From Azomonas agilis (lineage in GTDB: Bacteria > Pseudomonadota > Gammaproteobacteria > Pseudomonadales > Pseudomonadaceae): a stretch of DNA of 64,000 nt. The notes under the pieces are model-generated. The model saw only the letters and a list, made by a program, of their open reading frames with translations, was not told where the DNA came from and searched no databases. Shown here piece after piece: positions 26,634 to 36,940 of this stretch; the first letter of the stretch is position 1, and every line of letters starts with the position of its first letter. The stretch covers positions 1 to 64,000 of the forward strand of contig NZ_VLKG01000001.1 of the NCBI RefSeq assembly GCF_007830255.1, read 5' to 3'. The translations under genes were made by a program, and so were the position numbers.

Positions 26634-27860
26634 TTAGCTTTTATCCGCCCATCGCTGCACAATCACACTCCCCACCAAATCCCCTTGTACATTCACTGCT
26701 GTGCGCACCGTATCCAGCACCCGATCAATAGGCAGCAAAATGGCAATCGCCTCTGCTGGTAAGCCCACCGCTTGTAGCACCATCACCATAGTCACCATCC
26801 CCGCACTGGGAATTCCCGGCGCACCGATAGAAGCAATCATAGCGGTAAAGAACACCACCAACTGTTGAGACAGACTTAAATCTATTCCCACCAAATTAGC
26901 CACAAAGAGCGCGGCGGCAGCCTCGTACAGGGCGGTGCCGTCCATATTCATGGTTGCGCCTAGGGGCACCACAAAGCCAGACACCTCTTGGCGTACCTGT
27001 AGTTGCTCGGCACAGCCTAGAGTGATGGGCAAAGTCGCGGAACTGGAGCTGGTAGCAAAAGCAGTAATCAATGCGGCCCGCGCACCGCGCCAAAACCACA
27101 AGGGAGAGCGTCCTGTGCTCAAATACAGCAATCCGGGTAACACCACTATGCCGTGGAACAGAGTGGTAGCAAAAATCAGAATTACAAATCCCAGTACCGC
27201 GTTTAACAGCGCTAGGTTTTGTTCAGCCACCAACTGCACCAGCAAAGCCAAAATACCCAAGGGAGCCAAACGCATAATCCAACCCACCATGCGCATCACT
27301 AACTCTAAAAAATCTTGCAGCACCTTTAAAATATACTGATGACGCTCACCTCCAACCACCAGAGCAACGCCAAGCAGTAAGGCGAATACCACCACGGGCA
27401 ATACGCTGTTATTGGCCAAAGCCGCAAAGGGATTTTGAAAAATACCGCTCACAAAGTGGGTGAAAAACTCGGACAAACTAAGCTGCTTAGCCTGAAACCC
27501 TTGCGTTGCATCGGCAAATAGCTCTAAAGACAAACCGGCACCGGGTTTAAACAGGTTGGATACCAGCAACGCCTCTAACATGGCCAAGCTGCTGCTGAGG
27601 GCGAAAAAAATCAGGGTGATCTTCCACACCCGATTCGCTTGATGATGGGCCTGCAAATTAGCGACACCCACCACAATTGAAGTAAAAATCAGCGGCATCA
27701 ATACCATTTTCAGCAGCCCTATAAACAGGCCACTGACTAATGAGCTTCCATAAAGCACGCCTTGGCGTAGCTCGGATTCCGCCGGTACTAGGCTTAACAA
27801 AGCACCCAACACTAATCCCGTAATGGCGGCGATCAGAATTTGCAGGTTTAAACTGGGCAT
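26634..27860 (-). CDS. dicarboxylate/amino acid:cation symporter (DAACS family)
   Basis: A membrane symporter of about 408 residues that couples uptake of glutamate, aspartate or C4-dicarboxylates to sodium or proton entry. Family marks are present: the serine-rich segment ITAFATSSSSATLPITLGCA, the VPLGATMNMDGTALYEA motif, and a C-terminal ASIGAPGIPSAGMVTMVMVL segment with the IDRVLDTVRTAVNVQGD end. These last resemble GltP/GltT more than DctA. ATG 27860 is preferred over the upstream ATG at 27911. It diverges from yhhQ. Confidence 0.9.
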   Translation of the reverse strand: MPSLNLQILIAAITGLVLGALLSLVPAESELRQGVLYGSSLVSGLFIGLLKMVLMPLIFTSIVVGVANLQAHHQANRVWKITLIFFALSSSLAMLEALLVSNLFKPGAGLSLELFADATQGFQAKQLSLSEFFTHFVSGIFQNPFAALANNSVLPVVVFALLLGVALVVGGERHQYILKVLQDFLELVMRMVGWIMRLAPLGILALLVQLVAEQNLALLNAVLGFVILIFATTLFHGIVVLPGLLYLSTGRSPLWFWRGARAALITAFATSSSSATLPITLGCAEQLQVRQEVSGFVVPLGATMNMDGTALYEAAAALFVANLVGIDLSLSQQLVVFFTAMIASIGAPGIPSAGMVTMVMVLQAVGLPAEAIAILLPIDRVLDTVRTAVNVQGDLVGSVIVQRWADKS

Positions 27861-27971
27861 GGATGCATCGGCTCCCTTGGCAATCCGGCAAAACAGACAT
27901 CTTAGGGACAAATCCCCATCCTTGCCTATGCGCAGGCATAATGCCGATTATTTCTGCCAAGGATTCCGGCC

Positions 27972-28679
27972 ATGCCCAGCGCCCGCTCCTACCGCTACTA
28001 TGATTTTGTGATGGCTGCCTTTGTCTGCGTGCTGCTGTGCGCCAACCTGATCGGCGCGGCCAAGGTCACGGAAATCAATCTACCCTTAATAGGCAGTGTC
28101 ACCTTTGCCGCTGGGGTGTTGTTCTTCCCCATCTCGTACCTGTTTGGCGATGTGCTGACCGAGGTCTACGGCTATGGCCGCGACCGACGGGTAATTTGGG
28201 CCGGTTTTGGGGCACTGGTGTTTGCCGCAGTGATGTCCGCCGTGGTGGTGGGATTACCGCCGCCAGCAGATGCTTTTAACAGCGCTTACCAAAGCCATTT
28301 AGAAGGAGTTTTTGGCAACACCCCGCGCATTGTGGCCGGATCGGTGATTGCCTTTTGGTGCGGCAGCTTCGTCAACAGCTATGTGATGGCGCGGATGAAG
28401 GTCTGGATGCAAGGCCGCCATCTGTGGATGCGCACCATCGGCTCGACTCTGTGCGGTGAGCTGGTGGATTCGGGGCTGTTTTACGTCATTGCCTTTGGCG
28501 GAATCTGGCCGCAGGAGCAGTTGATTAAGGTCATCATCGCCCAATATGCACTCAAAACCGCGTGGGAAGTGCTGATGACCCCCGTCACGTACCGCGTGGT
28601 GGCCTTCCTCAAACGTCAGGAACAGGAAGATTATTACGACCGCGATACCCACTTTAACCCTTTCCGCCTCAAGCCCTAA
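27972..28679 (+). CDS. yhhQ: queuosine precursor transporter, YhhQ family
   Basis: A 235-residue membrane protein of the vitamin/queuosine uptake (VUT) family, with about six helices. Diagnostic segments are CANLIGAAKVTEINL, the PISYLFGDVLTEVYGYGRDR motif, a WCGSFVNSYVMARMKV helix, and STLCGELVDSGLFYVIAF. It imports preQ0 or preQ1 for tRNA queuosine. I found no preQ1 riboswitch in the short upstream gap. The next gene starts 17 bp later, so they may be co-transcribed. Confidence 0.92.
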   Translation: MPSARSYRYYDFVMAAFVCVLLCANLIGAAKVTEINLPLIGSVTFAAGVLFFPISYLFGDVLTEVYGYGRDRRVIWAGFGALVFAAVMSAVVVGLPPPADAFNSAYQSHLEGVFGNTPRIVAGSVIAFWCGSFVNSYVMARMKVWMQGRHLWMRTIGSTLCGELVDSGLFYVIAFGGIWPQEQLIKVIIAQYALKTAWEVLMTPVTYRVVAFLKRQEQEDYYDRDTHFNPFRLKP

Positions 28680-28696
28680 ACGCCGGAGTCTTTGCC

Positions 28697-30730
28697 ATGT
28701 CCCCTGCCCCCATCGCCCGCATTGAGCCGGGCCAAGATCCCTACCGCTGGCTAGAACAACGCGATGCCCCTGAAGTCTTAGCCTATCTGGAGGCGGAAAA
28801 CGCTTACCTCGAAGCCCAGCTTCAAGACCAAGCGCCGCTGCGCGAACAGCTGTTCCAAGAGATCAAAGGCCGCATTCGTGAAACCGACCTGTCGTTGCCG
28901 GTACCCTGGGGGCCGTACCTGTACTACAAACGCACCACGGCGGGCGATGAGTACCCGCGCCACTACCGCTGCCCACGTCCTACGGACAACAGCCTTAAGG
29001 TCGATGAGGCGCAAGAACAACTCTTGCTTGACCCTAATGCGCTGGCCGGGGATGGCTTTCTGTCTATTGGTGCCTTCAGTATCAGCCCCGACCATCAAAA
29101 ACTGGCCTACAGCCTAGACACACAGGGCGATGAGATGTACCGGCTGTACGTCAAAGACCTCAGCAACAATGCTTTGCACGAACTTCCGTTTGAGGATTGC
29201 GACGGCAGTCTAGTCTGGGCCAGCGACAGCCAAACCCTGTTCTTCGGCGAACTGGACGAAACCCACCGCCCACACCGCATCCAGCGCCATAAGCTCGGCG
29301 AATCGGGCAGCACTGAGGTTTTTCACGAAGCCGATGGCCGCTATTTTGTCGGCTGCCACCTGAGCAGCTCCGAGCAACAACTGATCATCCTCAGCCACAG
29401 CAAAACCACCAGTGAGGCTTGGGTGCTGGCAGCGGATCAACCCGAAGGTACGTGGCGCTGCGTGGCTCCGCGTGAGGAAGGCCACGAATACTTCCCCGAC
29501 CACGGCCAGTACCAAGACCAAGCCGCTTGGCTGATTCGTACCAACCAAGACGGCATCAACTTCGCCCTTTACTACAGCGCTGAAGAGCAACCCGAGCGCA
29601 CCCACTGGAAATCCCTCATCCCCCAGGATCCAGAGGTGATGCTGGAAGGCGTGAGCCTGAACGCCAGCGCCCTGACCCTCAGCCTGCGCCACAACGCTCT
29701 GAGCCTGATTGAAGTCCATCCCGCCCAGAGTGCGCCCTACCGCGTCAGCCTGCCGGATGAGGTTTACAGTCTGGAAGTGCAGGACACGCTGGAATTTCAC
29801 AGCCCGGTGATTCGGCTGCGCTACGAATCTTTGAACCGTCCAGCCCAAATTCGGCAACTGACTCTGGCTAACGGCCAGCAGCAGATTCTGAAGGAAACGC
29901 CGGTCGAAGGCTCCTTCACAGCCGATGACTACATCAGCCAACGCCTGTGGGCCACCGCTGGGGACGGCACCCAGATTCCCATCAGCTTAGTCGCCCGCCG
30001 CGATACGCTGGGCCAACCAGCGCCGCTGTATCTGTACGGATACGGTGCCTACGGACACAGCCTTGATCCTTGGTTCTCCCATGCACGGCTGTCGTTACTG
30101 GAGCGTGGTTTTGTGTTTGCCATTGCCCATGTACGCGGCGGCGGTGAACTGGGCGAGGCGTGGTATCGCGCTGGAAAGTTGGAGCACAAAACCAACACCT
30201 TCGCTGACTTTATCACCTGCGCCGAACACCTGATTGCCGAGGGCTATACCGACCATAATCAGCTCGCCATCAGTGGGGGCAGTGCGGGCGGACTGTTGAT
30301 CGGCGCGGTGCTCAACCAACGGCCTGAGCTGTTTGCCGCCGCCATCGCCGAAGTGCCCTTCGTGGACGTACTCAACACCATGCTCAACCCCGAATTGCCC
30401 TTAACCGTGACGGAATACGATGAATGGGGCGACCCCAATCAATCCGAAGTTTATGAACGCCTGAAAAGCTACGCCCCCTACGAAAACGTGCGCACCCAAG
30501 CCTATCCCGCGCTGTTAGCGGTAGCCGGTTATCATGACACGCGGGTGCAATATTGGGAGGCAGCCAAATGGGTAGCGAAATTACGCGCCCAACGTAGAGA
30601 CCAAAACCTGCTGCTGTTAAAAACCGAATTCGCCGCCGGACATGGCGGCCTCAGCGGACGCTATCAAGCACTGCATGATGTGGCGTTGGAGTACGCCTTT
30701 ATCTTGAAGGTATTCGGGTTGAGTCAGTAA
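28697..30730 (+). CDS. ptrB: oligopeptidase B (S9A serine peptidase)
   Basis: A 677-residue cytosolic serine peptidase that cleaves small peptides after Arg or Lys. The N-terminal seven-bladed propeller (about 70-410) is followed by an alpha/beta hydrolase domain. The catalytic Ser is in AISGGSAGGLLIGAV (about residue 527), the Asp in AGYHDTRVQYWEAAKW, and the His in AAGHGGLSGRYQ. The TTAGDEYPRHYRCPR segment near residue 85 is typical of the oligopeptidase B subfamily. A terminator hairpin follows directly. Confidence 0.93.
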   Translation: MSPAPIARIEPGQDPYRWLEQRDAPEVLAYLEAENAYLEAQLQDQAPLREQLFQEIKGRIRETDLSLPVPWGPYLYYKRTTAGDEYPRHYRCPRPTDNSLKVDEAQEQLLLDPNALAGDGFLSIGAFSISPDHQKLAYSLDTQGDEMYRLYVKDLSNNALHELPFEDCDGSLVWASDSQTLFFGELDETHRPHRIQRHKLGESGSTEVFHEADGRYFVGCHLSSSEQQLIILSHSKTTSEAWVLAADQPEGTWRCVAPREEGHEYFPDHGQYQDQAAWLIRTNQDGINFALYYSAEEQPERTHWKSLIPQDPEVMLEGVSLNASALTLSLRHNALSLIEVHPAQSAPYRVSLPDEVYSLEVQDTLEFHSPVIRLRYESLNRPAQIRQLTLANGQQQILKETPVEGSFTADDYISQRLWATAGDGTQIPISLVARRDTLGQPAPLYLYGYGAYGHSLDPWFSHARLSLLERGFVFAIAHVRGGGELGEAWYRAGKLEHKTNTFADFITCAEHLIAEGYTDHNQLAISGGSAGGLLIGAVLNQRPELFAAAIAEVPFVDVLNTMLNPELPLTVTEYDEWGDPNQSEVYERLKSYAPYENVRTQAYPALLAVAGYHDTRVQYWEAAKWVAKLRAQRRDQNLLLLKTEFAAGHGGLSGRYQALHDVALEYAFILKVFGLSQ

Positions 30731-30737
30731 GCCAGAC

Positions 30738-30771
30738 AACCTGCACCCCGCCCCTTGGAGTGCAGGTTTGT
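30738..30771. terminator. terminator between ptrB and convergent small gene
   Basis: Perfect 9-bp stem AACCTGCAC/GTGCAGGTT with a 13-base loop and a short T-run. Confidence 0.75.
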
Positions 30772-30777
30772 AGCTTG

Positions 30778-31080
30778 TTAATGATGGTGATCGTGGTCTT
30801 GGCAGCAGTGTTCTTCTTGATAAACACTGTGCTCTTCGTCAGCATGGGGCTCCATTTCTAACTCCAAACTGACCAAATTCACCGCCAGCGGGCGAATCAG
30901 CAGATTGGCGTATTCAACATCCCCTTCCTCATCATCCACACCGATCAACAACTGGCCGTCATCACCGGGTTGAATCCAGAGCTCACGGCCTTGCCAAATC
31001 ACGGCTAGGCGCTGGCAGCCTAAGGTTTTCTCCTGCCCTTCGGCCTCTTCCAGAATAATCTGCAACGCATCGCTCATCAT
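30778..31080 (-). CDS. small acidic protein with metal-binding-like His/Cys tail (100 aa)
   Basis: I do not recognise the family with certainty. The body looks like a compact beta protein with paired acidic strands (LLIGVDDEEGDVEYANLLI). The last 12 residues (EEHCCQDHDHHH) form a Cys/His/Asp-rich tail suited to nickel, zinc or copper binding. It has a good ribosome site (AGGAGTCTCG before ATG). It lies 22 bp after argD on the same strand and may share its transcript. Confidence 0.75.
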   Translation of the reverse strand: MMSDALQIILEEAEGQEKTLGCQRLAVIWQGRELWIQPGDDGQLLIGVDDEEGDVEYANLLIRPLAVNLVSLELEMEPHADEEHSVYQEEHCCQDHDHHH

Positions 31081-31102
31081 CGAGACTCCTGTTTGCGGAA
31101 TA

Positions 31103-32404
<1,302 letters not shown>

Positions 32405-32489
32405 TTACTGGTGCAGTTCCCTACAAATTATCTGTACTTAATGAAGAAATGGAGATGCTCTGGTTTGGAGGAAAAAAGCTAAAAAGTTT

Positions 32490-32518
32490 TTGCTTTTTTC
32501 AAAAGCTTAGGCTAGATT
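32490..32518 (+). promoter_or_regulatory. promoter of tRNA-Ser
   Basis: TTGCTT and TAGATT are separated by exactly 17 bp, and a GC-rich discriminator (AGCGCGCC) follows. This is the usual form for stable-RNA promoters under stringent control. It lies about 40 bp before the tRNA. Confidence 0.6.
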
Positions 32519-32554
32519 AGCGCGCCTCAAAGCTGATGAGGCTTTTGAGACTCT

Positions 32555-32644
32555 GGTGAGGTGTCCGAGCGGTTGAAGGAGCACGCCTGGAAAGTGTGTA
32601 TACGAGAAATCGTATCGAGGGTTCGAATCCCTCCCTCACCGCCA
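32555..32644 (+). tRNA. tRNA-Ser(GGA)
   Basis: A 90-base class II tRNA. The acceptor stem GGTGAGG/CCTCACC, discriminator G and encoded CCA are present. The anticodon loop CTGGAAA gives anticodon GGA. The long variable arm (TATACGAGAAATCGTA) and T-loop TTCGAAT are typical of serine tRNAs. It reads UCC and UCU codons. Confidence 0.97.
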
Positions 32645-32656
32645 GATCGAATATAT

Positions 32657-32692
32657 AAACCCCTGATTACTAACAAGTTTTCAGGGGTTTTT
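32657..32692 (+). terminator. terminator of tRNA-Ser
   Basis: Stem AAACCCCTGA/TCAGGGGTTT followed by further T, 12 bases after the tRNA end. Confidence 0.88.
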
Positions 32693-32710
32693 GCTTTCTA
32701 GCTTCCGAGC

Positions 32711-32977
32711 ATGTCGAAAAACCGTCGCAAGGATTTAGCAACACCGCCTCTTGTAGACACTCGCCGACAGCTCGATGACCTGCTGGCAAGCGGTGAATTA
32801 CAGCCGCTGCTGCCTAGCTATTCGCTCACCCCAATGTCGTTCAACATGCTGATCGGGCCGGAACGCGCTAAGGTAGCACGCGTCCGATTGTTGATTGATT
32901 ACCTCGTAGAAGAAGCCGCTCGTTTGCTGGGAATCGAGAGCGCAAAGCCTCTTCTGGGGAGCATGCCAAATAGCTAA
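32711..32977 (+). pseudogene. 3' remnant of a LysR-family regulator
   Basis: The 88-codon frame has no DNA-binding domain. Residues 25-75 match the end of a LysR substrate-binding domain: LLASGELQPLLPSYSLTPM followed by VARVRLLIDYLVEEAARLL, comparable to the L-SGEL-PLLP-Y and VRxFIDFL patterns of family C-termini. The first 20 residues are unrelated and basic. It starts 19 bases after the tRNA-Ser terminator, so insertion or deletion at the tRNA probably removed the 5' part. Expression is doubtful. Confidence 0.65.
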
Positions 32978-33065
32978 TTTATTGCTTCATACCGATACCT
33001 AAAGGGATTGGAGTCGCTACACTGGAAAAGTTATTTTCTTCATCATTAGCGAAGGCTTACCTCCT

Positions 33066-35807
33066 GTGTTGAATACTTTAGGAATCCGTAGCCACTTACT
33101 TATCTTGACCTTAGCCCCCAGCTTGTTACTGGCACTTAGCCTAGGCATCCACTACACACGCCTTCAGTTTGTGGATATGCAGCAACAACTGGAAGAACGT
33201 GGTCAGTTACTGGCAGAACAGCTAGCCGTTTTGGCGGCTCCACTGCTCAGTCAAGGTCAAGAACAAAGCTTACAACGGGTTCTCAACCAAGCACTCAATC
33301 AAGCCGATGTACGCACCTTAACCGCGCTCAGCCCCGACCGCAGCCTGCGTGCCCATGCAGGGCCAAGTATGCTGACCTCATCGCCGCCTAGTGATCCTTT
33401 GTCGATCACCTATGTACAAGGCCAAACTACCACCCGCCTGCTGATGCCTGTACTTAGCCGCCATCTATATAGCCTTGAACAGCGCCTTGGGGATGAAACA
33501 CGCCTGTTAGGCTGGTTAGAGTTGGAGCTTTCAAACCAAGCGCCTTTACTAGGCTTACACCGCAACCTACTGGTGTCCTTGGGAATTATAGGATTTATCT
33601 TAATCGTGACGGCTTTGCTGGCGTTACACCTGAGTACAAACCTATGCCGCCCTCTCAACCAAATCACACAGGCCATTGCTCGAATTCGTGAAGGTCACTT
33701 GGAAACGCGCCTTCCTCCTTTAGGCAGCTCGGAACTCAATGAGCTGGCCGAGGGAGTCAACAGCATGGCCGAGGCTTTGCTCAAAGCCCATGAGGATCTG
33801 CAACAAAACATTGAGCAGACCATGGAAGACATCCAACAAAACATGGAAACCATCGAAATCCAAAATATCGAGTTGGATCTGGCGCGCAAAGAAGCCGAAA
33901 AAGCCAGCCGCATTAAATCCGAATTTCTCGCCAACATCAGCCACGAAATCCGCACCCCGCTGAACAGCATTTTGGGGTTCACCACCTTATTACAAAAAAA
34001 CCAACTCAATGCACGTCAACAAGATCAGCTCAATGCCATCGAAATCTCAGCTAAAAACCTGATGGCCATCATTAATGAAATTTTGGATTTTTCCCGAATC
34101 GAAGCAGGCAAACTGATCCTAGAACCCGCGCCCTTTGATCTACGGGATTTGATTGAGGAAACCCTCAACAGCCTAGCGCCCTCAGCCCACGACAAACACT
34201 TAGAATTAGCCTGCCTGATCTACCACGATACCCCCACACAGCTAGTCGGTGATGCGGCCCGCTTACGCCAAGTGCTCACTAACTTGGTCAATAATGCGAT
34301 TAAATTCACGGATAAAGGCAGCGTGGTAGTACGCGCCCTCCTAGAGGATGAAACCGAGCATCAGGCTCAACTTTGTATCAGCGTGCAAGACACTGGCGTT
34401 GGCTTAACCCAGCAGGACATAACCCAACTGTTTCAAGCTTTTTGCCAGACGGATAACTCTTTGTCGCGCCAATCGGGTGGTACTGGGTTAGGGCTGGCGA
34501 TTTCTAAACATCTGATTGAGCAGATGAAAGGTAAAATTCATGTAGACAGCCAACTGGAGGTAGGCTCCTGCTTTTCAATCAGTATTAGCTTGCCCAAAGT
34601 CCACAAACATCAAAACTTACGCATCCCCCTTAGCCACTCAAACATCCGTGTGGCTTTGGTGGAGCCCTATAGCATTACCCGGCAAGCCCTCATCCATCAA
34701 TTAGAAGACCTAGGTTTACACACGCTGATTTTTGAACAGATATCGACCCTGCATCAGCACCTACAAGACCATCCTGATGCGGCCCAATCCATGCCCATAC
34801 TGCTCCTAGATCAGCAGGCCGCTTCCGCATACAGCCAGTGGCCTGAGTTAGCCCAGTATTTAGAGCAGCACAATTATCACTGCATCTTAATCTGTGAGCA
34901 CAACAGCCAAAGTCCACTGCTGGATACACCCAATGTTCACGCCTTAACCAAGCCAGTACGCACCAGCAAACTACGGCAACTGCTGATTGAGCTGACCCAA
35001 GGATCTGCTCCTAAGCCTGCCCCCACAGAACCTTTAAATGCACAGACACCTCGGATTCTGTGCGTGGATGACAACCCAAGTAATCTACGGTTGATAGAAA
35101 CCTTCTTACATGACATGGGCGCAGAAGTCTGTGCCGTGAGCAGCGGAGCAGCCGCTTTAGAAGCCATCCAACGCCAGCATTTTGACCTGGTGTTTATGGA
35201 CATACAGATGCCAGTTATGGATGGCCGCCAAACCACACTGGCTATTCGTCAATGGGAAAATACTCGCGATACCCCACCGCTACCCATTGTAGCCCTTACC
35301 GCCCACGCGTTAACCAGTGAAAAACGCACGCTCCTGCAAAAAGGTTTAGATGATTACCTCACCAAACCCATTAACGAACAGCAATTGGCAAAAACCGTCT
35401 TAAAGTGGACAGGACGTGCCTTAAATCCGCAAGCAACGGCTACCGCTAACACCTTATTACTCCCCGAGCCCCGCTTTGCCGTACTCGACCCAGAAGAAGG
35501 CTTGAGAAGGGCTGCTGGCAAAACGGAGTTAGCCCAAGAAATGCTCAGCATGTTGCTCACATCCTTACCCAAGGAGCGCCAAGCCATTCAGCAGGCGCGG
35601 TACAGCGGTAATCAAGAAGCCCTTATCCAACAGGTACACCATCTGCACGGTGCGACCCAATATTGCGGTGTTCCACAACTACGCCAAGCCTGTTACCGCT
35701 GTGAGACACTCCTTAATCAGCAGCATCCAGCCAGCGAAGCGGCCTTAGATGAACTGGATGCCGCCATTGAGCGTTTACTACTAGAGGTAACGCCTCAGCA
35801 TGCCTAA
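33066..35807 (+). CDS. gacS: GacS-type tripartite hybrid sensor kinase
   Basis: A 913-residue membrane sensor. It has an N-terminal transmembrane helix, a periplasmic domain whose opening (LGIRSHLLILTLAPSLLLAL) and AHAGPSML segment match Pseudomonas GacS, and a second helix near 170. A HAMP domain follows (about 190-240), then HisKA with His in FLANISHEIRTPLNSILGF, and an ATPase domain (NLVNNAIKF, GGTGLGLAIS). The receiver has Asp in LVFMDIQMPVMDG, and the terminal Hpt has His in VHHLHGAT. It phosphorylates GacA to drive RsmY/Z-type small RNAs. GacA is not in the window. The start is GTG 33066. Confidence 0.92.
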   Translation: MLNTLGIRSHLLILTLAPSLLLALSLGIHYTRLQFVDMQQQLEERGQLLAEQLAVLAAPLLSQGQEQSLQRVLNQALNQADVRTLTALSPDRSLRAHAGPSMLTSSPPSDPLSITYVQGQTTTRLLMPVLSRHLYSLEQRLGDETRLLGWLELELSNQAPLLGLHRNLLVSLGIIGFILIVTALLALHLSTNLCRPLNQITQAIARIREGHLETRLPPLGSSELNELAEGVNSMAEALLKAHEDLQQNIEQTMEDIQQNMETIEIQNIELDLARKEAEKASRIKSEFLANISHEIRTPLNSILGFTTLLQKNQLNARQQDQLNAIEISAKNLMAIINEILDFSRIEAGKLILEPAPFDLRDLIEETLNSLAPSAHDKHLELACLIYHDTPTQLVGDAARLRQVLTNLVNNAIKFTDKGSVVVRALLEDETEHQAQLCISVQDTGVGLTQQDITQLFQAFCQTDNSLSRQSGGTGLGLAISKHLIEQMKGKIHVDSQLEVGSCFSISISLPKVHKHQNLRIPLSHSNIRVALVEPYSITRQALIHQLEDLGLHTLIFEQISTLHQHLQDHPDAAQSMPILLLDQQAASAYSQWPELAQYLEQHNYHCILICEHNSQSPLLDTPNVHALTKPVRTSKLRQLLIELTQGSAPKPAPTEPLNAQTPRILCVDDNPSNLRLIETFLHDMGAEVCAVSSGAAALEAIQRQHFDLVFMDIQMPVMDGRQTTLAIRQWENTRDTPPLPIVALTAHALTSEKRTLLQKGLDDYLTKPINEQQLAKTVLKWTGRALNPQATATANTLLLPEPRFAVLDPEEGLRRAAGKTELAQEMLSMLLTSLPKERQAIQQARYSGNQEALIQQVHHLHGATQYCGVPQLRQACYRCETLLNQQHPASEAALDELDAAIERLLLEVTPQHA

Positions 35808-36519
35808 GCTAGACGGGACTCCCCCTAATGGATTTTGGCCCCTCGCAGAACATTGGCCCATTACCGACGCACTCCCCCGGCTCAGTCTGTATAAATTGAA
35901 ATTCGATTCCGTAGAGCCGAGCACCCAAGATTTTGAGCGCTGGAATATTCCCATTCCTAGGGGGGTGGCTAAGCGCAAAGCGGAGTTTTTTGCCGGGCGT
36001 TTTTGTGCCTACCAAGCCATTCAGCAACTGACTGGCCAAGGCTGTGTACCCGGCAGTGCAGAAGATCGTGCCCCCCAATGGCCCAAAGGTCTGGTTGGCT
36101 CCATCAGCCACGGCCACAACCGAGCCGCCGCCATCGTTGCCGAGCAGCAATATTGGCATGGATTAGGCCTAGATATTGAGCAGCACCTAAGCTCAGAACG
36201 AGCCGATTATTTAGCCTCAGAAATATTAACTCCGCAGGAACTCGCTCAGTATCAATTACGACCAGCTCCTCAACGGGCTTTGCAGCTAACCCTAAGCTTT
36301 TCCCTAAAAGAAAGTTTATTTAAGGCCTTGTATCCTCTCACTCAACGCCACTTTTATTTTCAGGATGCGCAGTGCCTCTACCAGCCCCAGAGACAACCCA
36401 TTGCCCTACGCCTGCTCACAGACTTATCCGAGGAGTGGCCTAAAGGCCGTTATCTTCAAGGGCATTACTGGGTTTTTGAGGATTATGTGGTCACATGGGT
36501 AGCCATTCCTCCGCCCTAA
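35800..36519 (+). CDS. 4'-phosphopantetheinyl transferase, EntD/PcpS-like
   Basis: A 239-residue enzyme that moves phosphopantetheine from CoA to a Ser of carrier proteins in fatty-acid, siderophore or polyketide synthesis. Motifs are present: GSISHGHNRAAAIVA, GLDIEQ with the magnesium-binding Asp, and the FSLKESLFKALYPL (KESxxK) motif. It overlaps the end of gacS by 8 bp, so it is co-transcribed. It may be the general carrier-protein activator, as PcpS is in P. aeruginosa. No carrier synthase adjoins. Confidence 0.9.
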   Translation: MPKLDGTPPNGFWPLAEHWPITDALPRLSLYKLKFDSVEPSTQDFERWNIPIPRGVAKRKAEFFAGRFCAYQAIQQLTGQGCVPGSAEDRAPQWPKGLVGSISHGHNRAAAIVAEQQYWHGLGLDIEQHLSSERADYLASEILTPQELAQYQLRPAPQRALQLTLSFSLKESLFKALYPLTQRHFYFQDAQCLYQPQRQPIALRLLTDLSEEWPKGRYLQGHYWVFEDYVVTWVAIPPP

Positions 36520-36678
36520 ATCAGATGCTCATACCACAATATTTAGGATTTGTGACCCTGAGCGCAAAACCTTTTTTTCATCCCTAAGACGACTGAAGGC
36601 GCAGGCCTTTACCCACAAGGGATAGAGACATTTAGTCACCCAAATCCACAAATTTTGCCAATTGATTTTCCGGGGGAT

Positions 36679-36726
36679 GCCGTTTATTTTGTGCCTCCTT
36701 ACAGAAAGCAGCACTAGATATTGTGG
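36679..36726 (+). promoter_or_regulatory. candidate NrdR box pair upstream of nrdA
   Basis: GCACTAGATATTGTGG (36711-36726) matches the NrdR palindrome (ACACWATATNTWGTGT) closely. A weaker copy (GCCGTTTATTTTGTGC, 36679-36694) lies 32 bp earlier, the three-helical-turn spacing usual for NrdR. A further single similarity (CCACAATATTTAGGAT) is at 36534-36549. NrdR represses ribonucleotide reductase genes when dATP is high. The rest of the 36520-36940 gap holds one hairpin and no convincing gene. Confidence 0.55.
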
Positions 36727-36795
36727 GAGGCAAACGTGATCCATCAATTTTTGTCAAGCCCCTCAAGCTGCACTTTTCTCCCCTTTTCCACGCCC

Positions 36796-36828
36796 ACCCT
36801 TAGGGGGCGACAGCGAATCCCTAAGGGT
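36796..36828 (+). promoter_or_regulatory. leader hairpin upstream of nrdA
   Basis: Perfect 10-bp inverted repeat ACCCTTAGGG/CCCTAAGGGT with a 13-base loop, no T-run, about 110 bp before the nrdA start. It could be an operator or a structure in the mRNA leader. Confidence 0.4.
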
Positions 36829-36940
36829 TAAGACCGTCACCGTATCCTGAGATACCCTCTACATCTAGTGGGTACTAGCTCTTTGCTTTTTCATTCACCC
36901 ACCTCTTACGACCCAGACCGCATAAGGACTGACACACCTC

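Noticed and set aside
27911-27971. A preQ1 riboswitch before yhhQ
   Set aside because: The gap is about 60 bases including a promoter-like CATAAT and a short TGCCT/AGGCA hairpin; no preQ1 aptamer core is seen.
36529-36747. A 72-codon minus-strand frame upstream of nrdA
   Set aside because: No ribosome site or family pattern; it covers the probable NrdR boxes.
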